DNA from: Bacteriovoracaceae bacterium
GTDB lineage: Bacteria; Bdellovibrionota; Bacteriovoracia; Bacteriovoracales; Bacteriovoracaceae
DNA: 32,798 nucleotides
Reading direction: 5' to 3'
Assembly: GCA_947461145.1 (NCBI GenBank)
Contig: CANHJD010000013.1
Span: 1-32,798, forward strand
Part shown: piece after piece, positions 8,546 to 16,406 of the stretch
Numbering within the stretch: the first letter of the stretch is position 1
Layout: the number at the start of each line of letters is the position of its first letter
Translations under genes and position numbers: made by a program
The notes under the pieces: model-generated
What the model saw: only the letters and a program-made list of their open reading frames with translations
Told to the model about the DNA's origin: nothing
Databases searched by the model: none

Positions 8546-10294
8546 ATGAAAACGATTCTCCATTTACATCAAACTCATCATACCGTGGCAGATTTTCATA
8601 CGATTTTTAAATCAGTTACACAGTTATTGACGACTGATGGCCTACATCTGTTTCCTGAACTTTTTTTAACAGGCTATCCTCTTCAGGACCTCGTTTTGCA
8701 AAGATCCTTTATTGATGCCTATGTGGCCCATCAGGGCAGGCTAGATGATTGGGCAAAAAAGCAAAAGGGAAATTGGCGGGCCCTAATGGGTGGACTTTAC
8801 TATGAATTTGAAAGTGAGGGATTGCCCAAAAAAATTCAAAATGTCATTTACGAACTTATACCAGGCCATGGTCTTGTCAAAAAATATACTAAGAGACTAC
8901 TTCCAAATTACGACATCTTTGATGAACAAAAGTATTTTTCTGCTGGCAAAGAGAATTCATTTTATGAGTTTAATGGTGAAATTTTCGGGCTCCAAATTTG
9001 TGAAGATATGTGGGCTTCTAGTTTTCATGAGATTGACCCTTGCCAACTGATGCTTCAAGAAGCAAAAGATAGAAATATTAATATCAAAGCGGTTATTAAT
9101 CTCAGTGCCTCACCTTTTGAAGCAGCAAAAAAATCAAAGCGCATTGAAAGGGCCAGAAATATCTCACTTCTTTTTGGATGCCCTTTCATTTATCTAAATC
9201 GGGTGGGAGGTGAGGACGAAGTACTTTTTGATGGAACTAGCTTTGTTATGGATGGAAAGGATGTTCTGACAGAAATGCCCTCTTTCGTAGCCGCTAGTGA
9301 ATCCCTAGAGTTACCTGTGAAAACTGGTTACAAGGAAGCCCCTCAGTTTCACCATGAGAATACCTGGGAAGGACTATTTGCCCCTCGGATTAGTGAATCC
9401 ACTCATCCCGCCGTTCTCAGATCTTGGGATGAAGATGAGTGTTTCGAAGTCCTTAAGGCGCTCCAATTTGGTCTTCAGGAGTATGCTCATAAAACTGGTT
9501 TTAAAAAATTTCTCATTGCCCTATCAGGTGGAATGGACTCTGCACTTGTTTTGGCGATAACTAAGCTTTGTCTTAAACCGGGTCAAAGTATTGAAGCTAT
9601 TTATATGCCAAGCATTCATTCAGCCACCCTTAGCACTGAGCTTTGTGAAGAAATGTGTCACAAACTGAATATCCCATTGTCTTACTTACCAATTAAATTT
9701 TTGCATTCAGCGATAAGAAATACCTTCACCCAGACTTTTAGTGAGCCCTTTACAGGACTAACTGATGAAAATATTCAGAGCCGCTTAAGAGGAACACTCC
9801 TGTACACAAGATCAAATCAGACCGGTGCCATGGTTATAAACACTTCCAACAAATCAGAGATTGCCGTGGGTTACTCTACCCAATACGGAGACTCTGTTGG
9901 TGCTATTTCTTTGATTGGAGATCTTTATAAAACAGAGGTTTACCAACTCGCTCACTTCATAAATAAGCATTTCGACCAACCAATACCTGCAAAAATTATA
10001 GAGCGTGGCCCCTCGGCTGAACTGAGAGAGAATCAACTAGATCAGGACTCTTTACCCCCATATTCTAGACTGGATACCATCCTTGAGGGAATCTTAAGTT
10101 ATCGCCTAGGAAAAACTCAACTCATGGAACTAGGCTTACCGGAGAAGGAAATAATAAAAGTACTGGAGCTCTATTCAAAATCAGAGTATAAAAGAGCTCA
10201 GTTCTGCCCGATCTTAAAAGTGAAGGCGAAAAGTTTTGGTTTTGGTTATCGAGTGCCGATAAGTAAAAGCCGAAACTTTCAAATTGAATCTTAA
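8546..10294 (+). CDS. nadE: Glutamine-dependent NAD+ synthetase
   Basis: 582 residues with two fused domains. The N-terminal CN-hydrolase glutaminase domain shows the Glu-Lys-Cys triad: E38 in FPELFLTGYP, K116 in YTKRLLPN and C152 in LQICEDMW. The C-terminal ATP-pyrophosphatase domain has the P-loop ALSGGMDSAL near residues 325-334, followed by YMPSIHS and STQYGDSVGAISLIGDLYKTEVYQL. It converts nicotinate adenine dinucleotide to NAD with glutamine-derived ammonia in the cytoplasm. The length is slightly above the common 540-570. No strong ribosome site is visible. The small Lys-rich gene begins 13 bases after its stop and is probably co-transcribed. Confidence 0.95.
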   Translation: MKTILHLHQTHHTVADFHTIFKSVTQLLTTDGLHLFPELFLTGYPLQDLVLQRSFIDAYVAHQGRLDDWAKKQKGNWRALMGGLYYEFESEGLPKKIQNVIYELIPGHGLVKKYTKRLLPNYDIFDEQKYFSAGKENSFYEFNGEIFGLQICEDMWASSFHEIDPCQLMLQEAKDRNINIKAVINLSASPFEAAKKSKRIERARNISLLFGCPFIYLNRVGGEDEVLFDGTSFVMDGKDVLTEMPSFVAASESLELPVKTGYKEAPQFHHENTWEGLFAPRISESTHPAVLRSWDEDECFEVLKALQFGLQEYAHKTGFKKFLIALSGGMDSALVLAITKLCLKPGQSIEAIYMPSIHSATLSTELCEEMCHKLNIPLSYLPIKFLHSAIRNTFTQTFSEPFTGLTDENIQSRLRGTLLYTRSNQTGAMVINTSNKSEIAVGYSTQYGDSVGAISLIGDLYKTEVYQLAHFINKHFDQPIPAKIIERGPSAELRENQLDQDSLPPYSRLDTILEGILSYRLGKTQLMELGLPEKEIIKVLELYSKSEYKRAQFCPILKVKAKSFGFGYRVPISKSRNFQIES

Positions 10295-10307
10295 CTGAGG
10301 AGGATTT

Positions 10308-10721
10308 ATGAGCGAAAAAGAAACACAAGGTCAGAAAGAAAAAGTGATGGGAAAGATCAACGAAATTAAAAAGAACGTTGAATCCTTTATTTCAGATGTG
10401 AATGTAAATGAACTAAAAGAAAGCCTTAACACAATGGTTAAGGACGCTCAGAAAGATCTTAGTAAACTCGTTGATAAAGACTTAGGCAACCTCAAGTCTA
10501 AATACCAAAAAGAAAAATTGGCCCTTGAAAATAAAGCTAAAAAGTTTATTGAAGGGCATAAAAAAGAAATTACAGCCCTCCAGAAAAAATTTGAAAAAAT
10601 GGTCAAAGAAGCGGGAAAAAAACCCGTAGCAAAAAAAGCAGCTCCTGCTCCGAAGAAAAAGGTGAACGCTAAAGTCGCAAAAGTCGTTAAGAAAGCAACG
10701 AAGAAAGTCGCAAAGAAATAA
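10308..10721 (+). CDS. Lys-rich coiled-coil protein with histone-H1-like tail
   Basis: 137 residues, preceded by a strong AGGAGG. Residues ~1-105 are amphipathic helix rich in Lys, Glu and Asp with heptad-like spacing (NELKESLNTMVKDAQKDL, EITALQKKFEKMVKEAG), predicting a coiled coil. The last ~30 residues are a low-complexity Lys/Ala/Pro/Val tail (KKAAPAPKKKVNAKVAKVV), like the C-terminal tail of eukaryotic H1, bacterial HctB-type proteins or AlgP. That tail suggests nucleic-acid binding or charge compaction. A phasin-like or structural role for the coiled-coil part is another possibility. It is neither a standard HU nor an assigned histone. It is followed at once by a bidirectional terminator. 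Confidence 0.85.
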   Translation: MSEKETQGQKEKVMGKINEIKKNVESFISDVNVNELKESLNTMVKDAQKDLSKLVDKDLGNLKSKYQKEKLALENKAKKFIEGHKKEITALQKKFEKMVKEAGKKPVAKKAAPAPKKKVNAKVAKVVKKATKKVAKK

Positions 10722-10727
10722 TTCAAA

Positions 10728-10749
10728 TGGGCCCGCTTAGGTGGGCCTA
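10728..10749. terminator. Bidirectional intrinsic terminator between convergent genes
   Basis: GGCCCGC and GTGGGCC (one G-U) form a 7-bp stem around a TTAG loop, between the stop of the Lys-rich gene (10721) and the stop of the GGDEF gene (10760). The T-tracts on both sides are weak (AATTTAT and CATTTGAATT), so efficiency is uncertain. Confidence 0.6.
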
Positions 10750-10759
10750 ATTTATCAAA

Positions 10760-12094
10760 TCAAGACACCACTTCAGTAATGTGAAAGACCTTACCTCTTC
10801 CAGATTTTTTAGACAAATACATCATTTTATCTGCGAACTCGATAATAGACTTCGCACTGCTGGCATCATTTGGATATTCTGCAATCCCAATTGATAGTGA
10901 TAATTTATACTTAATCTCAGAATCTATTTTGAATTCAGCCGATTTCACCGCCTCAGATATTCTGATCGCAATTTTTTTCGAATCCTCAACGGTTGATGAA
11001 GGCAAAAGGACAATAAATTCATCACCACCATATCGGTAAACGAGATCGTTTGATCTCAATTGAGCTTTTACAACTGTGGCCATATCTACAAGAAGCTGAC
11101 TTCCAACAATATGCCCATACTGATCATTAACATTTTTAAAGTAATCGATATCGATAAAGAGAAGACTAAATCCTTTCTTCTCAATTGAATAACGGGAAAT
11201 ATAGTAACTTAAATCTTCCAAGAGCTTTCTTTGATTGAATAAGCCTGTTACCTCATCGGTAAGAGAAAGATTAAGTATATGCTCTCTTTTCCTTGAATCA
11301 GCAATAATTGAAAGTGAAGTTCTTAAGACATTAGATAAATAATCGGAAATGATTTCGTTGATGGCAAACATTGATTTATTTCTAACTACTAAGTAAGAGA
11401 ATTTATTTTGTCCACCTTTTACGAGGAAATGGAATCTATCCTTCTCAAACCTTAAACCAAAGATTAAACCGGATGAATCTTTTAAGAACCGATTTATCCT
11501 GATTTGACGATGCTGATTCAAATCAAAAATCGACTTAAGATCTTTTGAAATTTCAAATTCTGAACTATATAAAACATGCTTTTCTATCTGGAAAAAAAGA
11601 TCAAGATAATGATTCAAACTCTCTGCGACATCCTCCACAGATAAAAAACTTTCTGGCCGAGAAAAAAAATGCAAAACAGCTCTCTCAGGGCTCCAATCTC
11701 CGGTGTGCATGACTTCGTGTAACTTAAGTCGGTTGATCACTTGACGTAAATTTTCTTGTTCCAAAGGGAGAGATAAAAAATCAAACAATCCAGATCTTAT
11801 AAATTCTACTGCGCCTTGGGAGTCAAACTTGGGTGACAAAAGAATAATCGCAGATCTAGAAAATTTTAGCCCTAATCGTCGCAGATCATGGCAAGTCTTT
11901 TGAGGCTGCTTATTAGAAAAGTAAAAGACAGCATCAATTGTTTTTTTTTGAAAGCCATCAAGATCTTCAATATCATGGAGAAATGAAATACGTCCAACAA
12001 TCCCATTTTCCTTTAGGGATTTTTTTATGGCCTCTATTGAAAATGAGTCAAGGCCAATGGCAAGAATTTCGAATCTCTCTGTTTTATCAATCAT
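10760..12094 (-). CDS. Diguanylate cyclase (GGDEF) with N-terminal pseudo-receiver domain
   Basis: 444 residues. The C-terminal GGDEF domain starts at LTDEVTGLFNQRKL and has an intact active site RYGGDEFIVLLP. An inhibitory I-site RSND lies five residues upstream, so it should make c-di-GMP with product feedback. Residues ~8-125 have the pattern of a response-regulator receiver (strand at EILAIGL, then SAIILLSPKFD and SGLFDFLSLPL). However, the phospho-acceptor Asp position reads VFYFSN and the conserved Lys before Pro is Leu, so phosphorylation is unlikely. A helical/PAS- or GAF-like middle (~150-270) is unassigned. Its ATG overlaps the stop of the upstream acidic coiled-coil gene (TAATG), indicating coupled synthesis and probably a functional pair. 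No EAL domain is present. Confidence 0.92.
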   Translation of the reverse strand: MIDKTERFEILAIGLDSFSIEAIKKSLKENGIVGRISFLHDIEDLDGFQKKTIDAVFYFSNKQPQKTCHDLRRLGLKFSRSAIILLSPKFDSQGAVEFIRSGLFDFLSLPLEQENLRQVINRLKLHEVMHTGDWSPERAVLHFFSRPESFLSVEDVAESLNHYLDLFFQIEKHVLYSSEFEISKDLKSIFDLNQHRQIRINRFLKDSSGLIFGLRFEKDRFHFLVKGGQNKFSYLVVRNKSMFAINEIISDYLSNVLRTSLSIIADSRKREHILNLSLTDEVTGLFNQRKLLEDLSYYISRYSIEKKGFSLLFIDIDYFKNVNDQYGHIVGSQLLVDMATVVKAQLRSNDLVYRYGGDEFIVLLPSSTVEDSKKIAIRISEAVKSAEFKIDSEIKYKLSLSIGIAEYPNDASSAKSIIEFADKMMYLSKKSGRGKVFHITEVVS

Positions 12095-14193
12095 TACATG
12101 TCTATATTTTTCTTTAATGCCTCAAGAGCCGTTTTTTTGTCTGATTCATCCTCTAAAACCGAAATTGCACTACGAAGAGTTTTTATTGCTTTATCAAGTT
12201 TATCTTCCAGTTCGAAACGACTTTCAACTGATTTCTTTTCCTGGACTGAAATAGATTCCATATCAAACTCCATTGAATCCAGTTTACGCTTCAACTCAAG
12301 AATTTTTAAATCCCTATTCCTAATTTGTGCTTCAGAGTCAGACTTAAGGAGTTCCAACTTCTGCTCCAATTCTTTTTCACGAAGCTGTATCTTTTTTATG
12401 TCTATTTTATTTTTCTGAGCAGATTTATCTAACTCCACGAGGAGAATCTTATTTTTCTCCTCTAAGATAAGCTTCTTTTCTTCGAATAACTTAACTCTAT
12501 CTTTTAATTCACCTATTTCATCATTGAGTTTTTTTCTTATTATTGAAAGTTCAATTTTCTTTTCATCTAACTCTGCTCTCATCGTTAATTGCTGACGATT
12601 TTGAATAATTTTCCCTTCCTCCAAATTTTGAATTTTAGTAAGAAGCTCTTCACGATCTAAACGTAAGTTTGAGATTGTCGCCTGCATTCTCTCCATTTCG
12701 CCTGAGTAAGCACCAGATATTTCACGTAACTCCTTACCATAACTTCCATCATAAGATGCCTTCTCTTCTTGAGTCTCTTTTGATTCTTTCGTCTCTTTTG
12801 ATACCTTCTTTTTGGATTTTTCTTCCTTTACAGGGGCTGGAGTCTCTTCAACAGAAAAATCGATACTACCCAAGTCGAGATCATCAGAAACTAACGGGGT
12901 ATCTAAATTATTTTCACTAGAAATTTCGACCTGATCAATTTCTGATAAATTATCATTTAAAGATAGCGACATTAAATCATCATTTAAGTCACTACTTAAA
13001 CTATTTTCACCCAATAAATCGTCACTTAAATTATCCCCACCAAGCAGATCTTCAGAAAATTCTAATGAAGGATCATCAACTGAATTCAGTGAGAGCAAAT
13101 CATCTTCCAATTCCTCTGATAAGCCTTTAGCTGCTTTAATTTCAACCTGTGAAGCATCGAAATCCATTAAAGCATCAATCTCCTTCAACTTCTGCATAGC
13201 TTCATCTGATAGATCTCCATCCTCGACTTCAGAATTGGCATTATTTTCTGAAGAGTTGAAATTTAAATTATCAGAATCCTTGGTATGGTTCTCATTCTCA
13301 TCGCCAAGAGACGGAGGCAATTCACTTTCAGGTTCGTCAAAACTTAGTTCGCCAATATTTTCAATTTGCTCATCTTGATTTTCACCGAGTTCAAGACTCT
13401 CATCACCAAGATCAAAATCCATCCCATCTGAATCTTCCGTATTTAGATCTGGTATTTCACCATCGTCAGATAAATCGAGACTTGAATCATCATCGATTGC
13501 TAAATCAAGGCCCTCTTCCTCTGCACTGTTGGCAGTGATTTCCCCATCTGAACCTAACTCTAAATCTCCGAGGTCATCCAATGATAATTCCTGATCCTTA
13601 TCGCTCATATCAACTCCTAAATCGATTTCATCTGGAACACTTGGGGCAACCTGCCGAGGTGTATCCTTCAAGACTGTTTTAATATTTTTTTTATTTTCAA
13701 AAACCTGTGAAAAAAGAAGTTCAATTTCTTTATTCTCAGGAAGCTCGCATAATTCTTTGAGTGATTTTTCTAACTCAGGATCAAAAGCATTTGAGATTGA
13801 AATTGCCTGTTTAGCAGAAGTATTTTTTGATTCAACCTTAAGCATATTGCCGAGTATTTCAATCAGGCTTTGTTGATCATCTTTGTGCGAAACATAAACA
13901 TCCCCACCGACTGGGGTTGTTTTATGTGATAGCTGATCTATCTGAGCGCTTTCGGCCATGACGTAAATGATTTTAGACGTTTTAAATGAATCCCTAGCTT
14001 GCAAAATGAGCTCATCTAAAGCTTCTGACGTTTTATCTAAATAAACAAAAAACAGTAATTCTTCTTCGCCATTTTCTCTAATTTGAGAAAGACTTTTTTT
14101 ATCACTAACCCAAATAGCATCATCCAGAAAAAAAATTTTCTTCTGGAACTCTTTCATGGGTACGGAATTCAAACTTATTATGTAGTTGGACAT
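12094..14193 (-). CDS. Pseudo-receiver / acidic linker / coiled-coil protein
   Basis: 699 residues, no exact family recognised. Residues 1-120 look like an alpha/beta receiver-like domain (LLFFVYLDKT, SKIIYVMAES, GGDVYVSHKDD). D53 sits roughly where a receiver Asp would be, but the other acidic and Lys markers are poor. Residues ~190-460 are a very acidic Asp/Glu/Ser/Leu-rich low-complexity region with recurring DLGS/DDLLS/ENSL-like units. A Lys/Glu linker follows (KSKKKVSKETKESKETQ), and residues ~490-690 form a long coiled coil. Receiver-acidic linker-coiled coil resembles polarity proteins such as FrzS and RomR of Myxococcus and Bdellovibrio, so a scaffold or polarity role is plausible but inferred. 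It is coupled to the GGDEF gene and divergent from the YkuD/bactofilin operon. Confidence 0.8.
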   Translation of the reverse strand: MSNYIISLNSVPMKEFQKKIFFLDDAIWVSDKKSLSQIRENGEEELLFFVYLDKTSEALDELILQARDSFKTSKIIYVMAESAQIDQLSHKTTPVGGDVYVSHKDDQQSLIEILGNMLKVESKNTSAKQAISISNAFDPELEKSLKELCELPENKEIELLFSQVFENKKNIKTVLKDTPRQVAPSVPDEIDLGVDMSDKDQELSLDDLGDLELGSDGEITANSAEEEGLDLAIDDDSSLDLSDDGEIPDLNTEDSDGMDFDLGDESLELGENQDEQIENIGELSFDEPESELPPSLGDENENHTKDSDNLNFNSSENNANSEVEDGDLSDEAMQKLKEIDALMDFDASQVEIKAAKGLSEELEDDLLSLNSVDDPSLEFSEDLLGGDNLSDDLLGENSLSSDLNDDLMSLSLNDNLSEIDQVEISSENNLDTPLVSDDLDLGSIDFSVEETPAPVKEEKSKKKVSKETKESKETQEEKASYDGSYGKELREISGAYSGEMERMQATISNLRLDREELLTKIQNLEEGKIIQNRQQLTMRAELDEKKIELSIIRKKLNDEIGELKDRVKLFEEKKLILEEKNKILLVELDKSAQKNKIDIKKIQLREKELEQKLELLKSDSEAQIRNRDLKILELKRKLDSMEFDMESISVQEKKSVESRFELEDKLDKAIKTLRSAISVLEDESDKKTALEALKKNIDM

Positions 14194-14265
14194 AAAATTT
14201 CCATATTAATAATGATAACTTAGGAACAGCTCACGAGGCAGTTCCGGCAAAGATTGCTTAAAATG

Positions 14266-14283
14266 AATACTCACAGGAGTATT
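14266..14283. promoter_or_regulatory. Inverted repeat touching the -35 box of the YkuD operon (candidate operator)
   Basis: AATACTC-ACAG-GAGTATT is a perfect 7-bp inverted repeat. Its last two bases are the first two of the TTGCTT -35 element of the rightward promoter. The position suits a repressor or activator site. It could instead form an RNA hairpin if transcribed from elsewhere. Confidence 0.4.
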
Positions 14284-14310
14284 GCTTCATTCTGCGCACC
14301 ATAATACAAT
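14282..14310 (+). promoter_or_regulatory. Putative sigma70-type promoter of the YkuD-bactofilin operon
   Basis: TTGCTT (14282-14287) and TACAAT (14305-14310, 5 of 6 to consensus) are separated by 17 bp. The predicted start near 14317 leaves a leader of about 20 nt with GGGAGG before the GTG start of the YkuD gene. Confidence 0.5.
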
Positions 14311-14336
14311 CAAAGAGCTACTGTTAGGGAGGCAAC

Positions 14337-15314
14337 GTGGGAAAAGTAATTTTAATTGCTATATTTCTGACTTTAACGATCGGGAACGTTTTTGCTGAAG
14401 AATATCTTCCATCAAATATTTTAATGATGGATGATAAGTTTTCTCATCATGTGATCCTTGTTGAGAAAGCTACTCATAAGCTTCATCTTTTTGAGAACTC
14501 AATTACAGCTCCCAAACTAGTTAAGACCTACAATTCTGTTACTGGTAAATTTAAGGGAAATAAATTCATTAATGGTGACCATAAAACTCCTGAAGGGATT
14601 TATACCATTTATGATTTTCTCTCAAAAGAAGAACTCCTCAAACGTCATGGAAAATATGCAGAAATTTATGGCAGTGGTGCCTTTCCAATGAATTATCCCA
14701 ATTTCATAGATGAGAGGGCCGGTAAAACGGGCGGAGGAATTTGGCTCCACTCAACTGACGATGACAGCAGGATCTCCAAAGGCCTAGACTCAAGAGGTTG
14801 TGTGGTTCTTCAAAATGCAGACTTAAAAGATATTTCTCAATATATCGAACTTGAACATACTCCAATTGTGGTGGTTCAGGATGTAACGTTTTTGTCAAAA
14901 ACTACTTGGGAGAGAAATAGAAACGATATTAATGATGCAGTTTCAAAATGGGCAAAGGCTTGGCAAAACAAAGATTTTGCATCATATATTGCGAGTTATG
15001 ACCCTCAACGCTTTCATGACCGCACGAAGGGAAATTACAATTCTTACAAGACCTATAAGCAAGCAGTCTTTTCACGTCCAGACTCACCAAGTATTAAACT
15101 TGATTTTATCTCCATAATGGCAAATTCAGATTATGCTGTTGTTCAACTTCAGCAGGACTATCGCTCCTCAATTATCAATGATACCGGTAAAAAGACTCTC
15201 TACCTACAAAAAGATACAAACTACGATTGGAAAATTGTAGGAGAGCTTTGGACAAGATCACCACAAAGCAACGTAGCCTTCAAGCCAACAATGCGTTTTT
15301 TTAAAGATCAATAA
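14337..15314 (+). CDS. YkuD L,D-transpeptidase/carboxypeptidase with NTF2-like C-terminal domain (Bd1075-like)
   Basis: 325 residues from GTG, with GGGAGG 4 nt upstream. The signal peptide MGKVILIAIFLTLTIGNVFA predicts cleavage after A20 and export to the periplasm. The YkuD domain spans ~35-182 and has the catalytic block H138 S...S-R153-G-C155 (GGGIWLHS then DSRGCVVLQN). Residues ~195-325 (VSKWAKAWQNKDFASYIASYDPQRF) form an NTF2/SnoaL-like domain of the Cds6 type. The same two-domain layout is described for Bdellovibrio Bd1075, an L,D-carboxypeptidase that edits peptidoglycan asymmetrically to curve the cell. Orthology is inferred, and transpeptidase activity is equally possible. It is the first gene of an operon with a bitopic coiled-coil protein and a bactofilin; its stop overlaps the next ATG (TAATG). 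Confidence 0.88.
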   Translation: MGKVILIAIFLTLTIGNVFAEEYLPSNILMMDDKFSHHVILVEKATHKLHLFENSITAPKLVKTYNSVTGKFKGNKFINGDHKTPEGIYTIYDFLSKEELLKRHGKYAEIYGSGAFPMNYPNFIDERAGKTGGGIWLHSTDDDSRISKGLDSRGCVVLQNADLKDISQYIELEHTPIVVVQDVTFLSKTTWERNRNDINDAVSKWAKAWQNKDFASYIASYDPQRFHDRTKGNYNSYKTYKQAVFSRPDSPSIKLDFISIMANSDYAVVQLQQDYRSSIINDTGKKTLYLQKDTNYDWKIVGELWTRSPQSNVAFKPTMRFFKDQ

Positions 15315-16054
15315 TGAAAGAACCTATTCAGCAAAGTGGGCAGGATGTTTCAATTGTCATATACGACGCTCCTCTTCCTCCTCGATATTTAAGATTTTCG
15401 AAGAAATTTATTAAAACTATTTTTTTCGTTATCCCAATAACTCTGGGCCTAATTATTTTGACTCTTATTTTCTTTGGGATTAGTAGACAAATTGAGCAAT
15501 CCCCTTCAAAGATCTTACCTAGCATAGTTAGTGATGAATCAAAATTAGGCGAACTAGAGATTGAATTAAAATCACTTCGTGAAAGTAATGAATTACTCCA
15601 AAATAAATTGGCAACTCAGACAATAAATGAAAATAATCAGGAAGACCCCTATCTTTTGGCCGTTAAAAAGCCATACGGAATGCAGAATTTAATTTCTGAA
15701 AATAAGGTAACTCTTGACCAATTTGAGTTTTCCACAACAACCGATAAGATAAATTTCAAATTTCAAATTATTAACAATGACCCTGAATCAAAAGTTTCAG
15801 GTCATATTATTGTATTTATGATTTCAAAGCTTGGAATTATAGGATATCCAGAAGCTGTTAATGCTGCATTTGGGTCAGGTGTAAAGTTTTCGATGGGCGA
15901 ACCATTTGCAGTATCAAGACTACGTCCAACCAATGCAGAGTTCTTAATAAAACCGTTTGGAGAATCAGTTAAGTTTCTCATCTATATTTTCTCTCGCGAA
16001 GGAGATCTTCTTCAGATGAAAGAAACTGAATCCTACAACCTATCAGGTAAATAA
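15314..16054 (+). CDS. Bitopic membrane protein with coiled coil and periplasmic domain
   Basis: 246 residues, family not recognised. An N-terminal cytoplasmic tail of ~34 residues contains VSIVIYDAPLPPRYLRFSKK. One membrane span follows near 35-57 (FFVIPITLGLIILTLIFFGI). A short coiled coil lies near 74-100 (LGELEIELKSLRESNELLQN). A C-terminal beta-rich periplasmic domain covers ~115-240 (QFEFSTTTDKINFKFQIIN, SGHIIVFMISKLGIIGYPEA). The topology links cytoplasm to periplasm, and the flanking genes encode a periplasmic peptidoglycan enzyme and a cytoplasmic bactofilin. It could therefore connect the two, with the PPRY-containing tail as a possible bactofilin contact. That role is inference. 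It starts on the previous stop, and the next gene begins 2 bases after its own stop. Confidence 0.82.
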   Translation: MKEPIQQSGQDVSIVIYDAPLPPRYLRFSKKFIKTIFFVIPITLGLIILTLIFFGISRQIEQSPSKILPSIVSDESKLGELEIELKSLRESNELLQNKLATQTINENNQEDPYLLAVKKPYGMQNLISENKVTLDQFEFSTTTDKINFKFQIINNDPESKVSGHIIVFMISKLGIIGYPEAVNAAFGSGVKFSMGEPFAVSRLRPTNAEFLIKPFGESVKFLIYIFSREGDLLQMKETESYNLSGK

Positions 16055-16056
16055 TT

Positions 16057-16404
16057 ATGAATGAAACTGATTTCAGAAAATTTAATTATAATGTTCTTGG
16101 AGCGAATTCTTCAATCAAAGGTGACTTAACCCTTACGGGAGATGCAATTATTACATCCAAGATTGAAGGAAGTGTTGAAGTAAAAGAAACTGGAAAACTT
16201 GTTTTGGAACGAGGAAGTCATATTATTGGTAAAGTTAAGGCAATCGACCTCGAAATCTTTGGTCAAGTTGATGGAGAAATTGAGTGTTCAGGGATTGTCT
16301 CTATCAGATCAAGTGCCCATGTTGTTGGCTCAGTGAAATCAGCTCGATTGGTGATCTACCCGGGAGCTGTCGTAGAAATGACTGCCAACTCCCAAGTAGA
16401 ATAG
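16057..16404 (+). CDS. Bactofilin (DUF583 family)
   Basis: 115 residues, a compact single-domain bactofilin. The core from ~14 to 110 is a series of short beta repeats with regularly spaced Gly and hydrophobic residues (ANSSIKGDLTLTGDAIIT, KIEGSVEV, GKVKAIDLEIFGQVDGEIE, VVGSVKSARLVIYPGAVVEM), as expected for the right-handed beta-helix. The N-terminal tail (MNETDFRKFNYNVLG) is short and could bind membrane or a partner; there is no Pro-rich C-tail. Bactofilins polymerise without nucleotides and position cell-wall enzymes. Here the enzyme is encoded two genes upstream in the same operon. AGGT lies 8 nt before the ATG. Its stop is 2 bases from that of the convergent M16 gene, with no terminator between. 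Confidence 0.95.
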   Translation: MNETDFRKFNYNVLGANSSIKGDLTLTGDAIITSKIEGSVEVKETGKLVLERGSHIIGKVKAIDLEIFGQVDGEIECSGIVSIRSSAHVVGSVKSARLVIYPGAVVEMTANSQVE

Positions 16405-16406
16405 AA

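Noticed and set aside
12800-13620. Repetitive AT-rich stretch on the plus strand that looks like tandem repeats or a CRISPR-like pattern.
   Set aside because: It encodes the acidic Asp/Ser/Leu-rich linker of the 699-aa protein; units vary in length and have no spacer-repeat regularity.
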